Below are positions 1 to 9,022 of a stretch of DNA of 64,000 nucleotides, in pieces. The position numbers were made by a program, and so were the translations under genes. A model generated the notes under the pieces. The model was not told the DNA's origin, did no database searches, and was given only the letters and a program-made list of their open reading frames with translations. Positions within the stretch are counted from its first letter, which is position 1. Each line of letters opens with the position of its first letter. This stretch comes from CAYJLW01 sp964370965 (GTDB lineage: Bacteria; Actinomycetota; Acidimicrobiia; UBA2766): positions 62,001-126,000 of the forward strand of contig CAYJLW010000001.1 in NCBI GenBank assembly GCA_964370965.1, written 5' to 3'.

Positions 1-472
1 CGTCGCGGCGCACCGCGCGCTCGAGGTACTGCTGGGCGACGACGTACTCGTTCAGGGACTTCGCCGAGAGCACGGTCAGGAGCCCGGTGAGGGGCCGGGC
101 GTAAAGCTCCTTCACGAGGCCGGTGATGCGTTCGCGCCGGACGCGCACGGCGGACTCGGCCTCGGCGACCGCGACCCGCGTGCGGGTGATGTCGGCATTG
201 GCGTCCTGGATCTGGGCGGCGATGCGGTCGAGGTCCGAGCGGGCCTGGGACTGGCGGGCCTCGGCGGCGTCGAGGTTGGACTTCAGGTCGAGGAGATCCT
301 GCTCCTGGGAGGCTCGGGGACCCGCTGCGGGGAGGCCGGCTGCCGCGGCGTGGTTGGTGAAGAGGCTGAGGGCGGCCAGGAACGCACACACGTGTCGGGC
401 CCGGGAGACGGGCCCTCTCGGCCTCGGGTGTGGACGTCTCGGGGTCCGGACGTGACGGGCGGTGTCGGGCAC
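1..472 (-). CDS. Secreted coiled-coil protein, probable peptidoglycan hydrolase N-terminus (partial)
   Basis: The C-terminus lies beyond position 1, so only about 157 residues are visible. A basic N-region is followed by a hydrophobic signal segment (CAFLAALSLFTNHAAAAG), then a long heptad-rich helix of the type that precedes NlpC/P60 or M23 domains in secreted actinobacterial cell-wall hydrolases. The catalytic domain is outside the window, so the enzyme class is inference. I chose GTG at 472 because a TACGAT hexamer ends 6 nt before it, a leaderless arrangement; an inner GTG at 391 would leave a shorter signal peptide. It is on the same strand as the VanW gene, so a cell-wall context is plausible. 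Confidence 0.6.
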   Translation of the reverse strand, partial: MPDTARHVRTPRRPHPRPRGPVSRARHVCAFLAALSLFTNHAAAAGLPAAGPRASQEQDLLDLKSNLDAAEARQSQARSDLDRIAAQIQDANADITRTRVAVAEAESAVRVRRERITGLVKELYARPLTGLLTVLSAKSLNEYVVAQQYLERAVRRD

Positions 473-530
473 GCTGCAATCGTAGATGCCCCCCGAACGG
501 GCATTCCGAGCCGGAGGTTCCCCCGGACGG

Positions 531-2066
531 CTACGCAGGCTTTCCGTTGGCGCCGGGGCATGTCATGGGGACGGGCGCCGGGGCCGCCGTGGTCGCCGGC
601 GCCGGCGTTGCCGGGACCGCGGCGGTGGCCGCGGGGGCGGGTGCCGGGGCGGGTGCGGGGGGAGGCGCGGTGGGGTTGTACAGGATGATGCGGTTCTCCG
701 GCTTGTACACGGTCACGAATTCCTGGCGGGTCTCCTTGGCGTCGGGCTCCTTGATCGTCCGGGTGACCTTGATCGTGAAGCCCACGGCGGCTCCCTGCTT
801 CGTCTTCTCCTTGCCGGGCGGGAGAGAGGAGTCCACCTGGCACTTCACGACGGGCTCGGTGACGGACTCGCGCGACCCGGTGACGCTGGTCACCTCGCGG
901 CCGTCCTTGGTGCCGAAGAGGGTCACGGTCACGGATGACGACCCCACGGACGCCTTGAGGAGCACGGAGGACTTCAGGTTGTTGGTGAAGACCAGGTCGG
1001 GGTGGGGGTACGACAGGGTGGCCTCGCGCCCCACCGGGTAGCGCGAGATGTAGAACGTGTGGGCCTTGTGTTCCTTGATCGGGAAGCCGGCGAAGTAGGC
1101 GGCGTTGAACAGCGTGGTGGCGAACTGGCTGACGCCGCCGCCGACGTCCTCGTCGAACTCGCTCCCGTAGATCACCGGAGCCTTCACGAACCCCTTCGCC
1201 TCCGTGCGGGGGCCGACCGCCTTGTTCGCCGAGAACGTCTCGCCGGGACCGATGACGGTGCCGTCGAGCATCTTCGCTATGAGGGCGATGTTCTTCACCC
1301 GGGGCTGGCCGGACGGGAACTTGGTGGTGAAGCTCGACACGGGCTCCTTGACACCCATCGCCTCGGCCTTCTCCGTGGTGACCTTGGGGTGGATCGTCGT
1401 GAGGCCGACGCGCACGCTCCGCCGGCGGCCCGAGGCGAGAACGGCCCGCCGCAGGGCCGCCGTGGCGCTGCCCACGTCGAGGCCCCGGCCGTCCTTCGAC
1501 GGGACGACCTCCACCTTGTTCCCGGTCACCTTGAAGGACGCATCGACAGGCGGTGTCTCGGAGCCCTGGAGCAGGGGGCGCAGCACGGCCTCTGCCTTCG
1601 CCGCGGGCACGTCGACGCCGCGGAAGGGGGCCTCTTGCGTCACGAACCAGGACAGCGTCCACGTGACCGGGTTCCACGTGTTGCGGGCCGCGGCGGCGCC
1701 ACGGGCGGCGGCGGCCGTGTCCACGCGAACACCGAGTTGCGCCGGCTCCAGCTTCACCTGCTCCCCCTCGGCCTGCACCGTGATCGGGGCTCGCAGCAGA
1801 TCCCGGGCACGGCGCTGCAGGCGGCCGGCGGCTTCGTCGCGGCCGAGGCCCCCGACGGCGACACCGGAGACCTCCACGTTGCGGGCGATCTCCCCGCCCC
1901 CGAACAGGTTGTCGACGAACCAGGCCAAGAGGAACAGCACGCCGAAGACACCGGCGCCCACCAGGGCGCGACGACGGCCGTAGTGCGGCCGGGGCCGGTC
2001 GGACGCGGACGGCGACGACCCGCGAGGCCGGTTGGTGGTGCGGCGCGTGCGCGTGGTGGTGGTCAC
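531..2066 (-). CDS. VanW family protein with peptidoglycan-binding-like N-terminal domain
   Basis: A 511-residue membrane-anchored envelope protein. Residues 35-54 form a single transmembrane segment after an Arg/Thr-rich cytoplasmic tail. The middle resembles the YoaR/PG_binding_4 region, and the VanW core (about 245-375) carries GETFSANKAVG, the glycine-rich DVGGGVSQFATTLFNAA and a YPVGREAT motif. The C-terminus is a Pro/Ala-rich tail of low complexity. VanW proteins accompany vancomycin-resistance clusters but have no established biochemical role, and nothing here points to glycopeptide resistance. GTG at 2066 lies 8 nt after a TACGCT hexamer. The family assignment is firm; the function is not. 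Confidence 0.88.
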   Translation of the reverse strand: MTTTTRTRRTTNRPRGSSPSASDRPRPHYGRRRALVGAGVFGVLFLLAWFVDNLFGGGEIARNVEVSGVAVGGLGRDEAAGRLQRRARDLLRAPITVQAEGEQVKLEPAQLGVRVDTAAAARGAAAARNTWNPVTWTLSWFVTQEAPFRGVDVPAAKAEAVLRPLLQGSETPPVDASFKVTGNKVEVVPSKDGRGLDVGSATAALRRAVLASGRRRSVRVGLTTIHPKVTTEKAEAMGVKEPVSSFTTKFPSGQPRVKNIALIAKMLDGTVIGPGETFSANKAVGPRTEAKGFVKAPVIYGSEFDEDVGGGVSQFATTLFNAAYFAGFPIKEHKAHTFYISRYPVGREATLSYPHPDLVFTNNLKSSVLLKASVGSSSVTVTLFGTKDGREVTSVTGSRESVTEPVVKCQVDSSLPPGKEKTKQGAAVGFTIKVTRTIKEPDAKETRQEFVTVYKPENRIILYNPTAPPPAPAPAPAPAATAAVPATPAPATTAAPAPVPMTCPGANGKPA

Positions 2067-2173
2067 AGGAATCGAGCGTAGAACTGCGCGGGAGCCGGGA
2101 GGCGGCGCGGGATGGGAAGATTCTACTCCTGGCGACGGGGCCGGAGCCGAGCGCCCGGCACCGGGTCAGAGCT

Positions 2174-3028
2174 TCACTTGATCCCGAGCATGCGGGCCTG
2201 GACGGCGTCCACGAGCTTCGCCGGCAGGACCTTCGTGACCTGGGGTCCGACCTTCGCCGGCAGGGTCACGGTGTAGCGGGCCCGGGGGGAGGGTGACTCG
2301 ATCGCCTTGCAGATCGCCTCGGCGACGGCGTCGGGGGGGCGCTCGAAGCGCGTGGCCGTGCGTCCCCCGGCGAGGGCCGTGCCCATGAAGGCGGCGTAGG
2401 GGTTCGAATCGTCGTGCAGCCACCGGTCCTCGACCGGGCCGAGAGCCTTCCCCCCGAACTCCGTCCGGATGGGTCCGGGCTCCACGATCGCGACCTGGAC
2501 GCCGAAGGGCCGGAGCTCCATGCGCAGGGAGTCCGAGAGCGCCTCGATGGCGAACTTCGACGCGCAGTAGGCCCCCATGAACGGGGTGGAGATGCGTCCG
2601 CCGATCGAGGACACGTTCACGATTGTTCCCCGTCGGGCAGCCCGCATCGCCGGCAGCACCGCCCTGATCACCCGCAGCGGCCCGTACACGTTGGCGTCGA
2701 ACTGGGCCCTGACGTCTTCGTCGGGAAGGAGCTCGATCGGCCCCACGACGCCGTAGCCGGCGTTGTTCACCAGCGCCGTCACCTCGCCGAACTCCTTGCG
2801 GGCGGCATCGACCGCGACCCGGATCGAGTCGGCATCGGTGACGTCGAGGCGCGCCCTGAAGACCCCGGCGGGCAGGTCCTCCAGTGTTTCGGGTCTCCGG
2901 GCGGTGGCGACCACCCTGTGGCCGTGCTCGGCGGCGAGGGCCACCGTGGCCCGGCCGATACCCGACGAGCACCCGGTGATGAGGACGACCTCGCTGCGAC
3001 GGGCCACACCCGCTCCTTCCGACGACAT
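2174..3028 (-). CDS. Short-chain dehydrogenase/reductase
   Basis: A classical SDR of about 284 residues acting on an unknown alcohol or carbonyl substrate with NAD(P). The cofactor loop is TGCSSGIGRA, the NNAG motif follows, and the active site is a Ser upstream of YCASK, matching the Ser-Tyr-Lys triad. The closest general type is the oxidoreductase/retinol-dehydrogenase-like group. I chose ATG at 3028 because TACGTT sits exactly 6 nt upstream, which would make it leaderless. An in-frame GTG at 3007 preceded by GGAAGGAG is a credible alternative start. No neighbour reveals the substrate. Confidence 0.88.
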   Translation of the reverse strand: MSSEGAGVARRSEVVLITGCSSGIGRATVALAAEHGHRVVATARRPETLEDLPAGVFRARLDVTDADSIRVAVDAARKEFGEVTALVNNAGYGVVGPIELLPDEDVRAQFDANVYGPLRVIRAVLPAMRAARRGTIVNVSSIGGRISTPFMGAYCASKFAIEALSDSLRMELRPFGVQVAIVEPGPIRTEFGGKALGPVEDRWLHDDSNPYAAFMGTALAGGRTATRFERPPDAVAEAICKAIESPSPRARYTVTLPAKVGPQVTKVLPAKLVDAVQARMLGIK

Positions 3029-3152
3029 GCGCTCAACGTAGTCTCTAGGACGTCGGCGACCGCATGGAACTGCGGAGCGGGAGCGTCCGTCCAAGTCGTC
3101 GGACGAGTAGGAGAGCCCGGCACGGCCCGGGACCGACAACGATCGGAGTGTC

Positions 3153-3815
3153 ATGGGGAAGGCGTCGAAGGCGAAGGCGGAACGCAGAGCGCAGAGCGTG
3201 GCCGACGCCAAGAAGAAGGCGACGGGCCGGTCATGGCTCTACCCCGCCGTCATCGTGGGCATCGTCGTTGTCGCCGTCGTCGTCGTTCTCGTGACCAGCG
3301 GCGACGACACCAAGGGCAAGGCGTCGTCCAAGGACAAGGAGACGAGCTCGGCGGCGGAGAACCCGGGCAAGCCCCAGGAGCTCGTGGGCAAGGATGCGCC
3401 GCCGCTCAGCGGCAAGGACGTGACCGGATCCGGCGACGTGAACCTGGCAGACATGGCAGGTAAGCCCACCCTCGTCGTCTTCTGGGCGCACTGGTGCCCC
3501 CACTGCCAGAAGGAGCTCCCCATCATCCAGAAGCTCTCCAAGGACATGAAGGGACAGGTGAACTTCCTCACCGTGTCCACCAGCGCGCAGCCCGGCCAGG
3601 GCGGCGAGCAGTACTCGACGCCGGAGAAGTTCATCAAGACCGTGGGGATCACGATGCCCACGATCATGGACACGAGCGGGAAGGATGCCCGCGCCTACGC
3701 CCTGGAGGGCTTCCCGCAGCTCTACTTCCTCGACTCCTCGCTGACGGTGAAGAACCAGATGTCGGGTGAGAAGCCCGAGGAGCTCCTGAAGGCCGAGCTC
3801 AACAAGCTCACCTGA
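3153..3815 (+). CDS. TlpA-like membrane-anchored thioredoxin
   Basis: A 220-residue protein with a Lys/Arg-rich cytoplasmic start, one transmembrane helix (about 30-48), a charged low-complexity linker and an extracytoplasmic thioredoxin fold. The redox site WCPHC places the cysteines at 115 and 118; a cis-Pro region (EGFPQLYF) follows near the end. Such proteins reduce disulfides or feed cytochrome c maturation on the outside of the membrane. A second TlpA-type protein at 21645-22325 is next to CcdA, so this one is probably a separate redoxin. ATG is preceded by CGGAG. Confidence 0.88.
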   Translation: MGKASKAKAERRAQSVADAKKKATGRSWLYPAVIVGIVVVAVVVVLVTSGDDTKGKASSKDKETSSAAENPGKPQELVGKDAPPLSGKDVTGSGDVNLADMAGKPTLVVFWAHWCPHCQKELPIIQKLSKDMKGQVNFLTVSTSAQPGQGGEQYSTPEKFIKTVGITMPTIMDTSGKDARAYALEGFPQLYFLDSSLTVKNQMSGEKPEELLKAELNKLT

Positions 3816-3818
3816 GCC

Positions 3819-4553
3819 GTGCCCGGACCCGTGCCCGGCCTCGAGGACGTCCGGCGGGTGCTGGCCGTCGCCGCGCATCCCGACGACCTCGACTTCGGCT
3901 GCGCCGGCACGCTCGCCCGGCTCGCAGACGCCGGTGCCGAGGTCACCGAGCTCATCGCCACGCGGGGGGACTCGGGGTCCTCCGACCCCGACATGACGCG
4001 GGAGCGCCTCGCCCGGCTCCGCACCGCGGAGGCCGAGGCCGCCGCCGCCGTGCTCGGCGTCGACCTCGTCATGCTCGACTACGAGGACGGCTACGTCGGA
4101 TCGACGATCGAGCTCCGGCGCGACATCAGCCGCCATGTGCGGAGCACGCGCCCGGACCTCGTCATGATCATGGACCCGGCGCCGCTCATCACCGGGCCCG
4201 ACGCATCGTTCACCTTCGTGAACCATCCCGACCATCGGGCCGTCGCCCAGGCGGCGCTCGACTCACTCCTCACCGGCGGTCCCACGCGTCTCGTCTTCCC
4301 CGAGCTCGCCGCCGACGGCCTGGAGCCCCACAAGCCGGGGCGCGTGGCACTCTACGGCCCCGGCGGCGCCAAGGACTTCTCCGTCGACGTGACCGCCACG
4401 ATCGAGCGCAAGGTCGCCGCTCTCCGGTGCCACGCCAGCCAGGTGAGCGGGAGCGACGTGGAGGCCCTCGTGCGCGAGTGGGCCCGGCGGGCGGGGGCGG
4501 CGGCGGGCTGCGAGTACGCCGAGGTCTTCCACCTCTTCGACGTCGTCCCCTAG
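3819..4553 (+). CDS. PIG-L family deacetylase (LmbE-like)
   Basis: A 244-residue zinc-dependent deacetylase-fold protein. The AHPDD motif near residue 18 supplies metal ligands, and NHPDHRAVAQA near the middle carries the third His. Family members remove N-acetyl groups from GlcNAc-type sugars, including MshB in mycothiol synthesis and Mca in detoxification. The sequence alone does not tell which this is. It starts with GTG 3 nt after the TlpA-like stop codon, so the two are probably co-transcribed; GTG at 3831 is an alternative start. Confidence 0.87.
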   Translation: MPGPVPGLEDVRRVLAVAAHPDDLDFGCAGTLARLADAGAEVTELIATRGDSGSSDPDMTRERLARLRTAEAEAAAAVLGVDLVMLDYEDGYVGSTIELRRDISRHVRSTRPDLVMIMDPAPLITGPDASFTFVNHPDHRAVAQAALDSLLTGGPTRLVFPELAADGLEPHKPGRVALYGPGGAKDFSVDVTATIERKVAALRCHASQVSGSDVEALVREWARRAGAAAGCEYAEVFHLFDVVP

Positions 4554-4567
4554 GGAGGGAGGGGTTC

Positions 4568-7500
4568 TTGTCCGCCGTTTCCGGGCGAAGGGGGCCGGGT
4601 TCTCCGGGGGACCCCGGCGACCCGCTGTCGCAGTTCCTCCCCGCGGTGTCGGGGTGGTTCCGGGACACCCTGGGGGTGCCCACAGCGGCTCAGGAGCGGG
4701 CCTGGCCGCTGATCGCCGCCGGCCGCCACCTCCTCGTGTCCGCCCCGACCGGCTCCGGCAAGACGCTGGCGGCCTTCCTCTGGGCTCTCGACCGTCTGTT
4801 CCGCGACGGAGGCTCCGGCGACGACCGGGCCGGTGTGGACGTCCTCTACGTGTCGCCCCTCAAGGCCCTGAACTACGACATCGAGCGCAACCTCGCCCTG
4901 CCTCTGGAGGGGATCCGGGAGCGGGAGCCCGGGCTGGACGACGTCGACGTGGGCGTCCGTACGGGCGACACGCCCCAGGCGGAGCGCCGCCGCCTCGTGC
5001 GCAGACCGCCCCGGATCCTGATCACCACGCCGGAGTCGCTGTACCTCCTGCTCACGTCGCGGTCGTCGCGACCCACGCTCGCCGGCGTGCGCACGGTGAT
5101 CGTGGACGAGATCCACGCTGTCTGCGCCACGAAACGCGGGACGCATCTCGCACTCAGCCTGGAACGCCTCGCGGACCTGTGCGGTGGCGCCGACCCCCAA
5201 CGCATCGGGCTCTCGGCGACGGTACGGCCCCTGGGACGCGTGGCGGCGTTCCTCGGAGGTGTGGGCCGGGACGTCGAGGTCGTGGACGAGGGCTCGCGAC
5301 GTCCGATGCAGATCACCGTGGCGGGGACGGCCGCCGCGGAGGACGGGTCGGTCTGGCCCCGGCTCACGGAGTCCCTGCTCGCGGACGTCGCCGGGCACCG
5401 CACGACCCTCATGTTCGTGAACAGCCGCCGGGCGGCGGAGCGTCTCGTCGGCAGGCTGAACGACGCTGCCGCGGGCACGGAGCCAACGGAGCGCCTCGCT
5501 GCGGACGTCTCCACCGACGTGGCCGAGGGCGAGGGGGGCAGGGTCCTCCCGGCGGCCGGAGCGGCCCCGCAGAGCGGGGAGCCGGCGGCCCGAGCGGCCC
5601 CGCAGAGCGGGGAGTACCGTGCCCATCACGGGAGCGTGGCCCACCCCGTGCGCACCGAGCTCGAGGAAGCCCTCGCTGGGGGACGCCTGCGCACGCTCGT
5701 GGCCACCGGCACCCTCGAGCTGGGGATCGACATCGGGAGCGTCGACCTCGTCTGCCAGGTGGAGTCACCCAAGACCGTGGCCCGCGGGATCCAGCGTGTG
5801 GGCCGCAGCGGGCACCGGGTGGAGGCCACGAGCGTGGGCCGTCTCTATCCCGTACACCGGGGTGACCTCGTCGAGTCGGCGGCGCTCGCCCGCGGCATGG
5901 TCGACGGGGATATCGAGGAGGTACGGATCCCCTCCAACTGCCTCGACGTCCTCGCCCAGCAGATCGTGGCCGAGGTGGCGGCCCGGGACGTGACCGGCGA
6001 CGCCCTCTTCGACCTCTGCCGCCGGGCGGACCCGTTCCGGGGCCTGCAGCGGGCGGCGTTCGACGCCGTCGTCGGCCTCCTCGCCGGGGAGACCGTTGAT
6101 CCGGATCTGCCTGGGGTGACCCCCCGAGTGGTGGCCGACCGAGCCACCGGCATGCTGCGTGCACGGCCCGGGGCGGCCCGCGTGGCGGTGACGTCCGGGG
6201 GCACGATCCCGGACCGGGGCCTCTACCCGGTGCGTCTGGCGGGCAGCGGCGTCCGCCTCGGGGAGCTCGACGAGGAGTTCGTGTTCGAGTCCAAGCCTGG
6301 CGACGTGTTCGTGCTCGGCTCCTCGGCCTGGCGCATCACCGACATCGGCCGGGACCGCGTCGAGGTCGTGGAGGCGCCGGGGACGTTGGCGCGGATGCCG
6401 TTCTGGCACGGGGAGGGCCTGGGTCGGCCCGCCTCGGTGGGACGGCGCGTGGGCGCCCTCCTCCGGGAGGCGGAGGCCGCGCTCGACGACGACGCCGGCC
6501 TTGCGTCCCTGGCTTCGGCCTGCCGCCTCGACGCGGTCGCCGGGGACGAGCTCACGGACCACCTCCGCCGCCAGCGCGGCGCCGCCGCGGTGCCCACCGA
6601 CCGCCGGATCGTGGTCGAGAGCTATGCCGACGAGGTGGGGGACTGGCGGGTGGTCCTGCACTCCGTCGCCGGGGGGCGGGTGAACTTCGCCTGGGGCCTC
6701 GTTCTCGCCGCCCGTCTCCGAGACGAGCTCGGCTTCGGGGTGGAGTGGGTCCACGGGGACGACGGTGTCATGATCCGCCTCCCGGGGGACGTGACGCCGC
6801 CCGCCGACGTGGCCTCCCTGGTCGCCGCCGGGGACGTCGAGGAGGCCGTCTTGGACGAGCTCGCGGGTTCGACCCTGTTCGCCGCGCACTTCCGGGAGAA
6901 CGCCGCCCGGGCGCTCCTTCTGCCCCGGAACCGGCCGGGGCGGCGGACGCCGCTGTGGCTGCAGCGCCTCCGGGCGGCAGACCTCCTCGCATGGGCGGGG
7001 CGGGACCCGGACTTCCCCATCGTGGTCGAGACGTTCCGGGAGTGCCTCGACGACGTCCTGGAGGTTCCCGCGCTCCGCCGGCTCCTGGAGGGCATCGAGG
7101 CCGGCGAGGTCGAGGTCGTCCCGGTGGCGACGGCGGGGCCTTCCCCCTTCGCGCAGTCCTTCCTCTACTCCTTCACCGAAGCTTTCCTGTACTCCGGCGA
7201 CGTCGCCCGGGCCGAGGCCCGGGCCACGGCGCTGGGTGTGAACCGGGAGCTGCTCGCGGGTCTCGTGGGCGACGGCACGCTGCGGGACCTCCTGGAGCGC
7301 AGCGCCGTGGAGGAGGTGGTGGGCCAGGTGACGCGCACCGCCCGGGGCTGGCGGGCCCGCGACGAGGAGGAGGTGCTCGACCTCCTGCACCGGTTCGGTG
7401 ACCTCGCCCTGGTCGAGGTCGATGCCCGTTCGGACGTGGACGCGGCCGAGGCTCTCGCCAGGCTCGGCGAGCGCGTGAGGGAGGTCGGGGACCGCTGGGT

Positions 7501-8944
7501 GGCGGCAGAGGAGGCGGCGGACTTCGAGGCGGTGCTGGCGGGGGCCGCGGACCCGGGGCCGTGGCTGCGGCGTGCCGCGCTGGGTCGGGGACCCTTCACG
7601 GCCGCGGACCTCGCCGCTCGCTACGGCCGCGACGTCGGTGACGTCACCCGGGCTCTCGAGGATCTCGCCGGCGGCGGGCTCCTGGAAAGGGGCGGGTTCC
7701 TGCCCGGAGGCGAGGGCGAGGAGTGGGTGGCGAGCGCCGTCCTCACGCGCATGCACCGCCGGTCCCTCGCCCTTCTCCGCCGGCAGGCCTCCGCGGTCGA
7801 CGGCGCCGCCTATGCCCGGTTCCTCGTGGGCCGGCACACGGGCCGGGTGTCCTCGGGCCGGGCCGGGCTCGAGCGCGCCCTCGCCCTCTTGGAGGGCTGT
7901 CCCCTGCACGCGGGTCTCGTCGAGAGCGACGTCCTTCCGCGCCGCGTCGACGGATACGACCCGTTCCTCCTCGACGGTGTCCTGGCGGCGGGCGAGTGGT
8001 CATGGCTCGGACTGGGGGGCGCCCGGGTGGCATTCGTGCGTCCGGAGCGCGCCGGCCTCGTGTCCACAGCCGCCGACTCGGCGCTCTCGGAGACGGCCGC
8101 GGGCGTGAACGCGTTCCTCGCCCGCGGGGGCGGCTGGCGCAGTGACGATCTCGCCGTCGCGCTCGACATGGACCTCGCCGGTGTCGAGGCCGCCCTCGCA
8201 GAACTGCTGTGGGCGGGGCTCGCCACCAACGACTCCTTCGGTCCGGCGCGGCACCGACCCCGGGGGCAGGCGGCGTCCGCCACGCCGAAGCGGCGACGGG
8301 GTCGCCCGGAGCCGCCGTCTGCGCCCGGGCCGCCGGCGCGCTGGAGCGCCGTCCGGCGTGTGGACGTGGTGGGGACACCGGGGGCCGGGCACGTCGTCGC
8401 CGGGATCCTCCTGGAGCGCCACGGCGTCGTCGCCTACGAGTCCTGGGCGGCGGAATCCTGGGCACCGTCCTGGGCGGACGTCCGTGGCGCCCTTGGCGCC
8501 ATGGAGGCGCGGGGCGACGTGCGCCGGGGCTATTTCGTCGAGGGCCTCTCCGGTGTGCAGTACGCCCGGGCGACCACGGTCGAGACGCTCCGCCGGGCGG
8601 GCGAGCGCGCCGGGGACCCCACGCCGGAGGTCCTCGCGGCGGCCGATCCGGCAAACCCGTGGGGGCTCGTGTTCCCTGGCGCGGGGGTGCGGCGCAGCGC
8701 CGGAGCACTCGTCGTCCTGGAGGCGGGGGTGGCGGTGCTCACCTGTGAGGGCTCCCGGGTGACGCCGCTGTCGGAGCGGCCCTTGGAGGCTTTCGCTCCC
8801 GCCCTCGCCGCCCTCGGCGCCGCGAGGGGCCGCCGACGCCTCATCATGGAGAGGTGGGCGAGGCGGCCCGCCGTCCTCGCCGCGGCGGCGTTCACGGCCG
8901 CGGGCTGGCGGCGCACCCCGAAGGGATTCCGGCCCCCGGCCTGA
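4568..8944 (+). CDS. lhr: Lhr-type ATP-dependent helicase
   Basis: A very large helicase of about 1458 residues, the size expected for full-length actinobacterial Lhr, a DNA-translocating RNA:DNA helicase linked to DNA repair. Walker A is APTGSGKT (about 59-66), the Walker B box is DEIH, and SAT (motif III) and a motif VI arginine region (QRVGRSGHR) are present. Long winged-helix and Lhr C-terminal domains follow. I chose TTG at 4568, 15 nt after the PIG-L stop, because a GGGAGGGAGG ribosome site precedes it and homology begins within a few residues; GTG at 4648 is the alternative. An in-frame tandem duplication of 11 residues interrupts helicase domain 2 (see the repeat at 5549). Confidence 0.93.
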   Translation: MSAVSGRRGPGSPGDPGDPLSQFLPAVSGWFRDTLGVPTAAQERAWPLIAAGRHLLVSAPTGSGKTLAAFLWALDRLFRDGGSGDDRAGVDVLYVSPLKALNYDIERNLALPLEGIREREPGLDDVDVGVRTGDTPQAERRRLVRRPPRILITTPESLYLLLTSRSSRPTLAGVRTVIVDEIHAVCATKRGTHLALSLERLADLCGGADPQRIGLSATVRPLGRVAAFLGGVGRDVEVVDEGSRRPMQITVAGTAAAEDGSVWPRLTESLLADVAGHRTTLMFVNSRRAAERLVGRLNDAAAGTEPTERLAADVSTDVAEGEGGRVLPAAGAAPQSGEPAARAAPQSGEYRAHHGSVAHPVRTELEEALAGGRLRTLVATGTLELGIDIGSVDLVCQVESPKTVARGIQRVGRSGHRVEATSVGRLYPVHRGDLVESAALARGMVDGDIEEVRIPSNCLDVLAQQIVAEVAARDVTGDALFDLCRRADPFRGLQRAAFDAVVGLLAGETVDPDLPGVTPRVVADRATGMLRARPGAARVAVTSGGTIPDRGLYPVRLAGSGVRLGELDEEFVFESKPGDVFVLGSSAWRITDIGRDRVEVVEAPGTLARMPFWHGEGLGRPASVGRRVGALLREAEAALDDDAGLASLASACRLDAVAGDELTDHLRRQRGAAAVPTDRRIVVESYADEVGDWRVVLHSVAGGRVNFAWGLVLAARLRDELGFGVEWVHGDDGVMIRLPGDVTPPADVASLVAAGDVEEAVLDELAGSTLFAAHFRENAARALLLPRNRPGRRTPLWLQRLRAADLLAWAGRDPDFPIVVETFRECLDDVLEVPALRRLLEGIEAGEVEVVPVATAGPSPFAQSFLYSFTEAFLYSGDVARAEARATALGVNRELLAGLVGDGTLRDLLERSAVEEVVGQVTRTARGWRARDEEEVLDLLHRFGDLALVEVDARSDVDAAEALARLGERVREVGDRWVAAEEAADFEAVLAGAADPGPWLRRAALGRGPFTAADLAARYGRDVGDVTRALEDLAGGGLLERGGFLPGGEGEEWVASAVLTRMHRRSLALLRRQASAVDGAAYARFLVGRHTGRVSSGRAGLERALALLEGCPLHAGLVESDVLPRRVDGYDPFLLDGVLAAGEWSWLGLGGARVAFVRPERAGLVSTAADSALSETAAGVNAFLARGGGWRSDDLAVALDMDLAGVEAALAELLWAGLATNDSFGPARHRPRGQAASATPKRRRGRPEPPSAPGPPARWSAVRRVDVVGTPGAGHVVAGILLERHGVVAYESWAAESWAPSWADVRGALGAMEARGDVRRGYFVEGLSGVQYARATTVETLRRAGERAGDPTPEVLAAADPANPWGLVFPGAGVRRSAGALVVLEAGVAVLTCEGSRVTPLSERPLEAFAPALAALGAARGRRRLIMERWARRPAVLAAAAFTAAGWRRTPKGFRPPA
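5549..5614 (+). repeat. Tandem 33-bp duplication inside lhr
   Basis: Two adjacent 33-bp units (5549-5581 and 5582-5614) differ at one base. Each is in frame and encodes 11 residues ending AAPQSGE, placed just before the YRAHHGS motif in the second helicase lobe. Each unit contains a self-complementary CCCCGCAGAGCGGGG core, so slippage or hairpin-driven duplication is likely. Confidence 0.9.
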
Positions 8945-9022
8945 CGGTGCCGGACACAGGCGGGGCGACGTTGTAGCCTCCGCGCTGGCTCGATCCGCGG
9001 GTCCCCCAGGAGGTTGGTGCGC

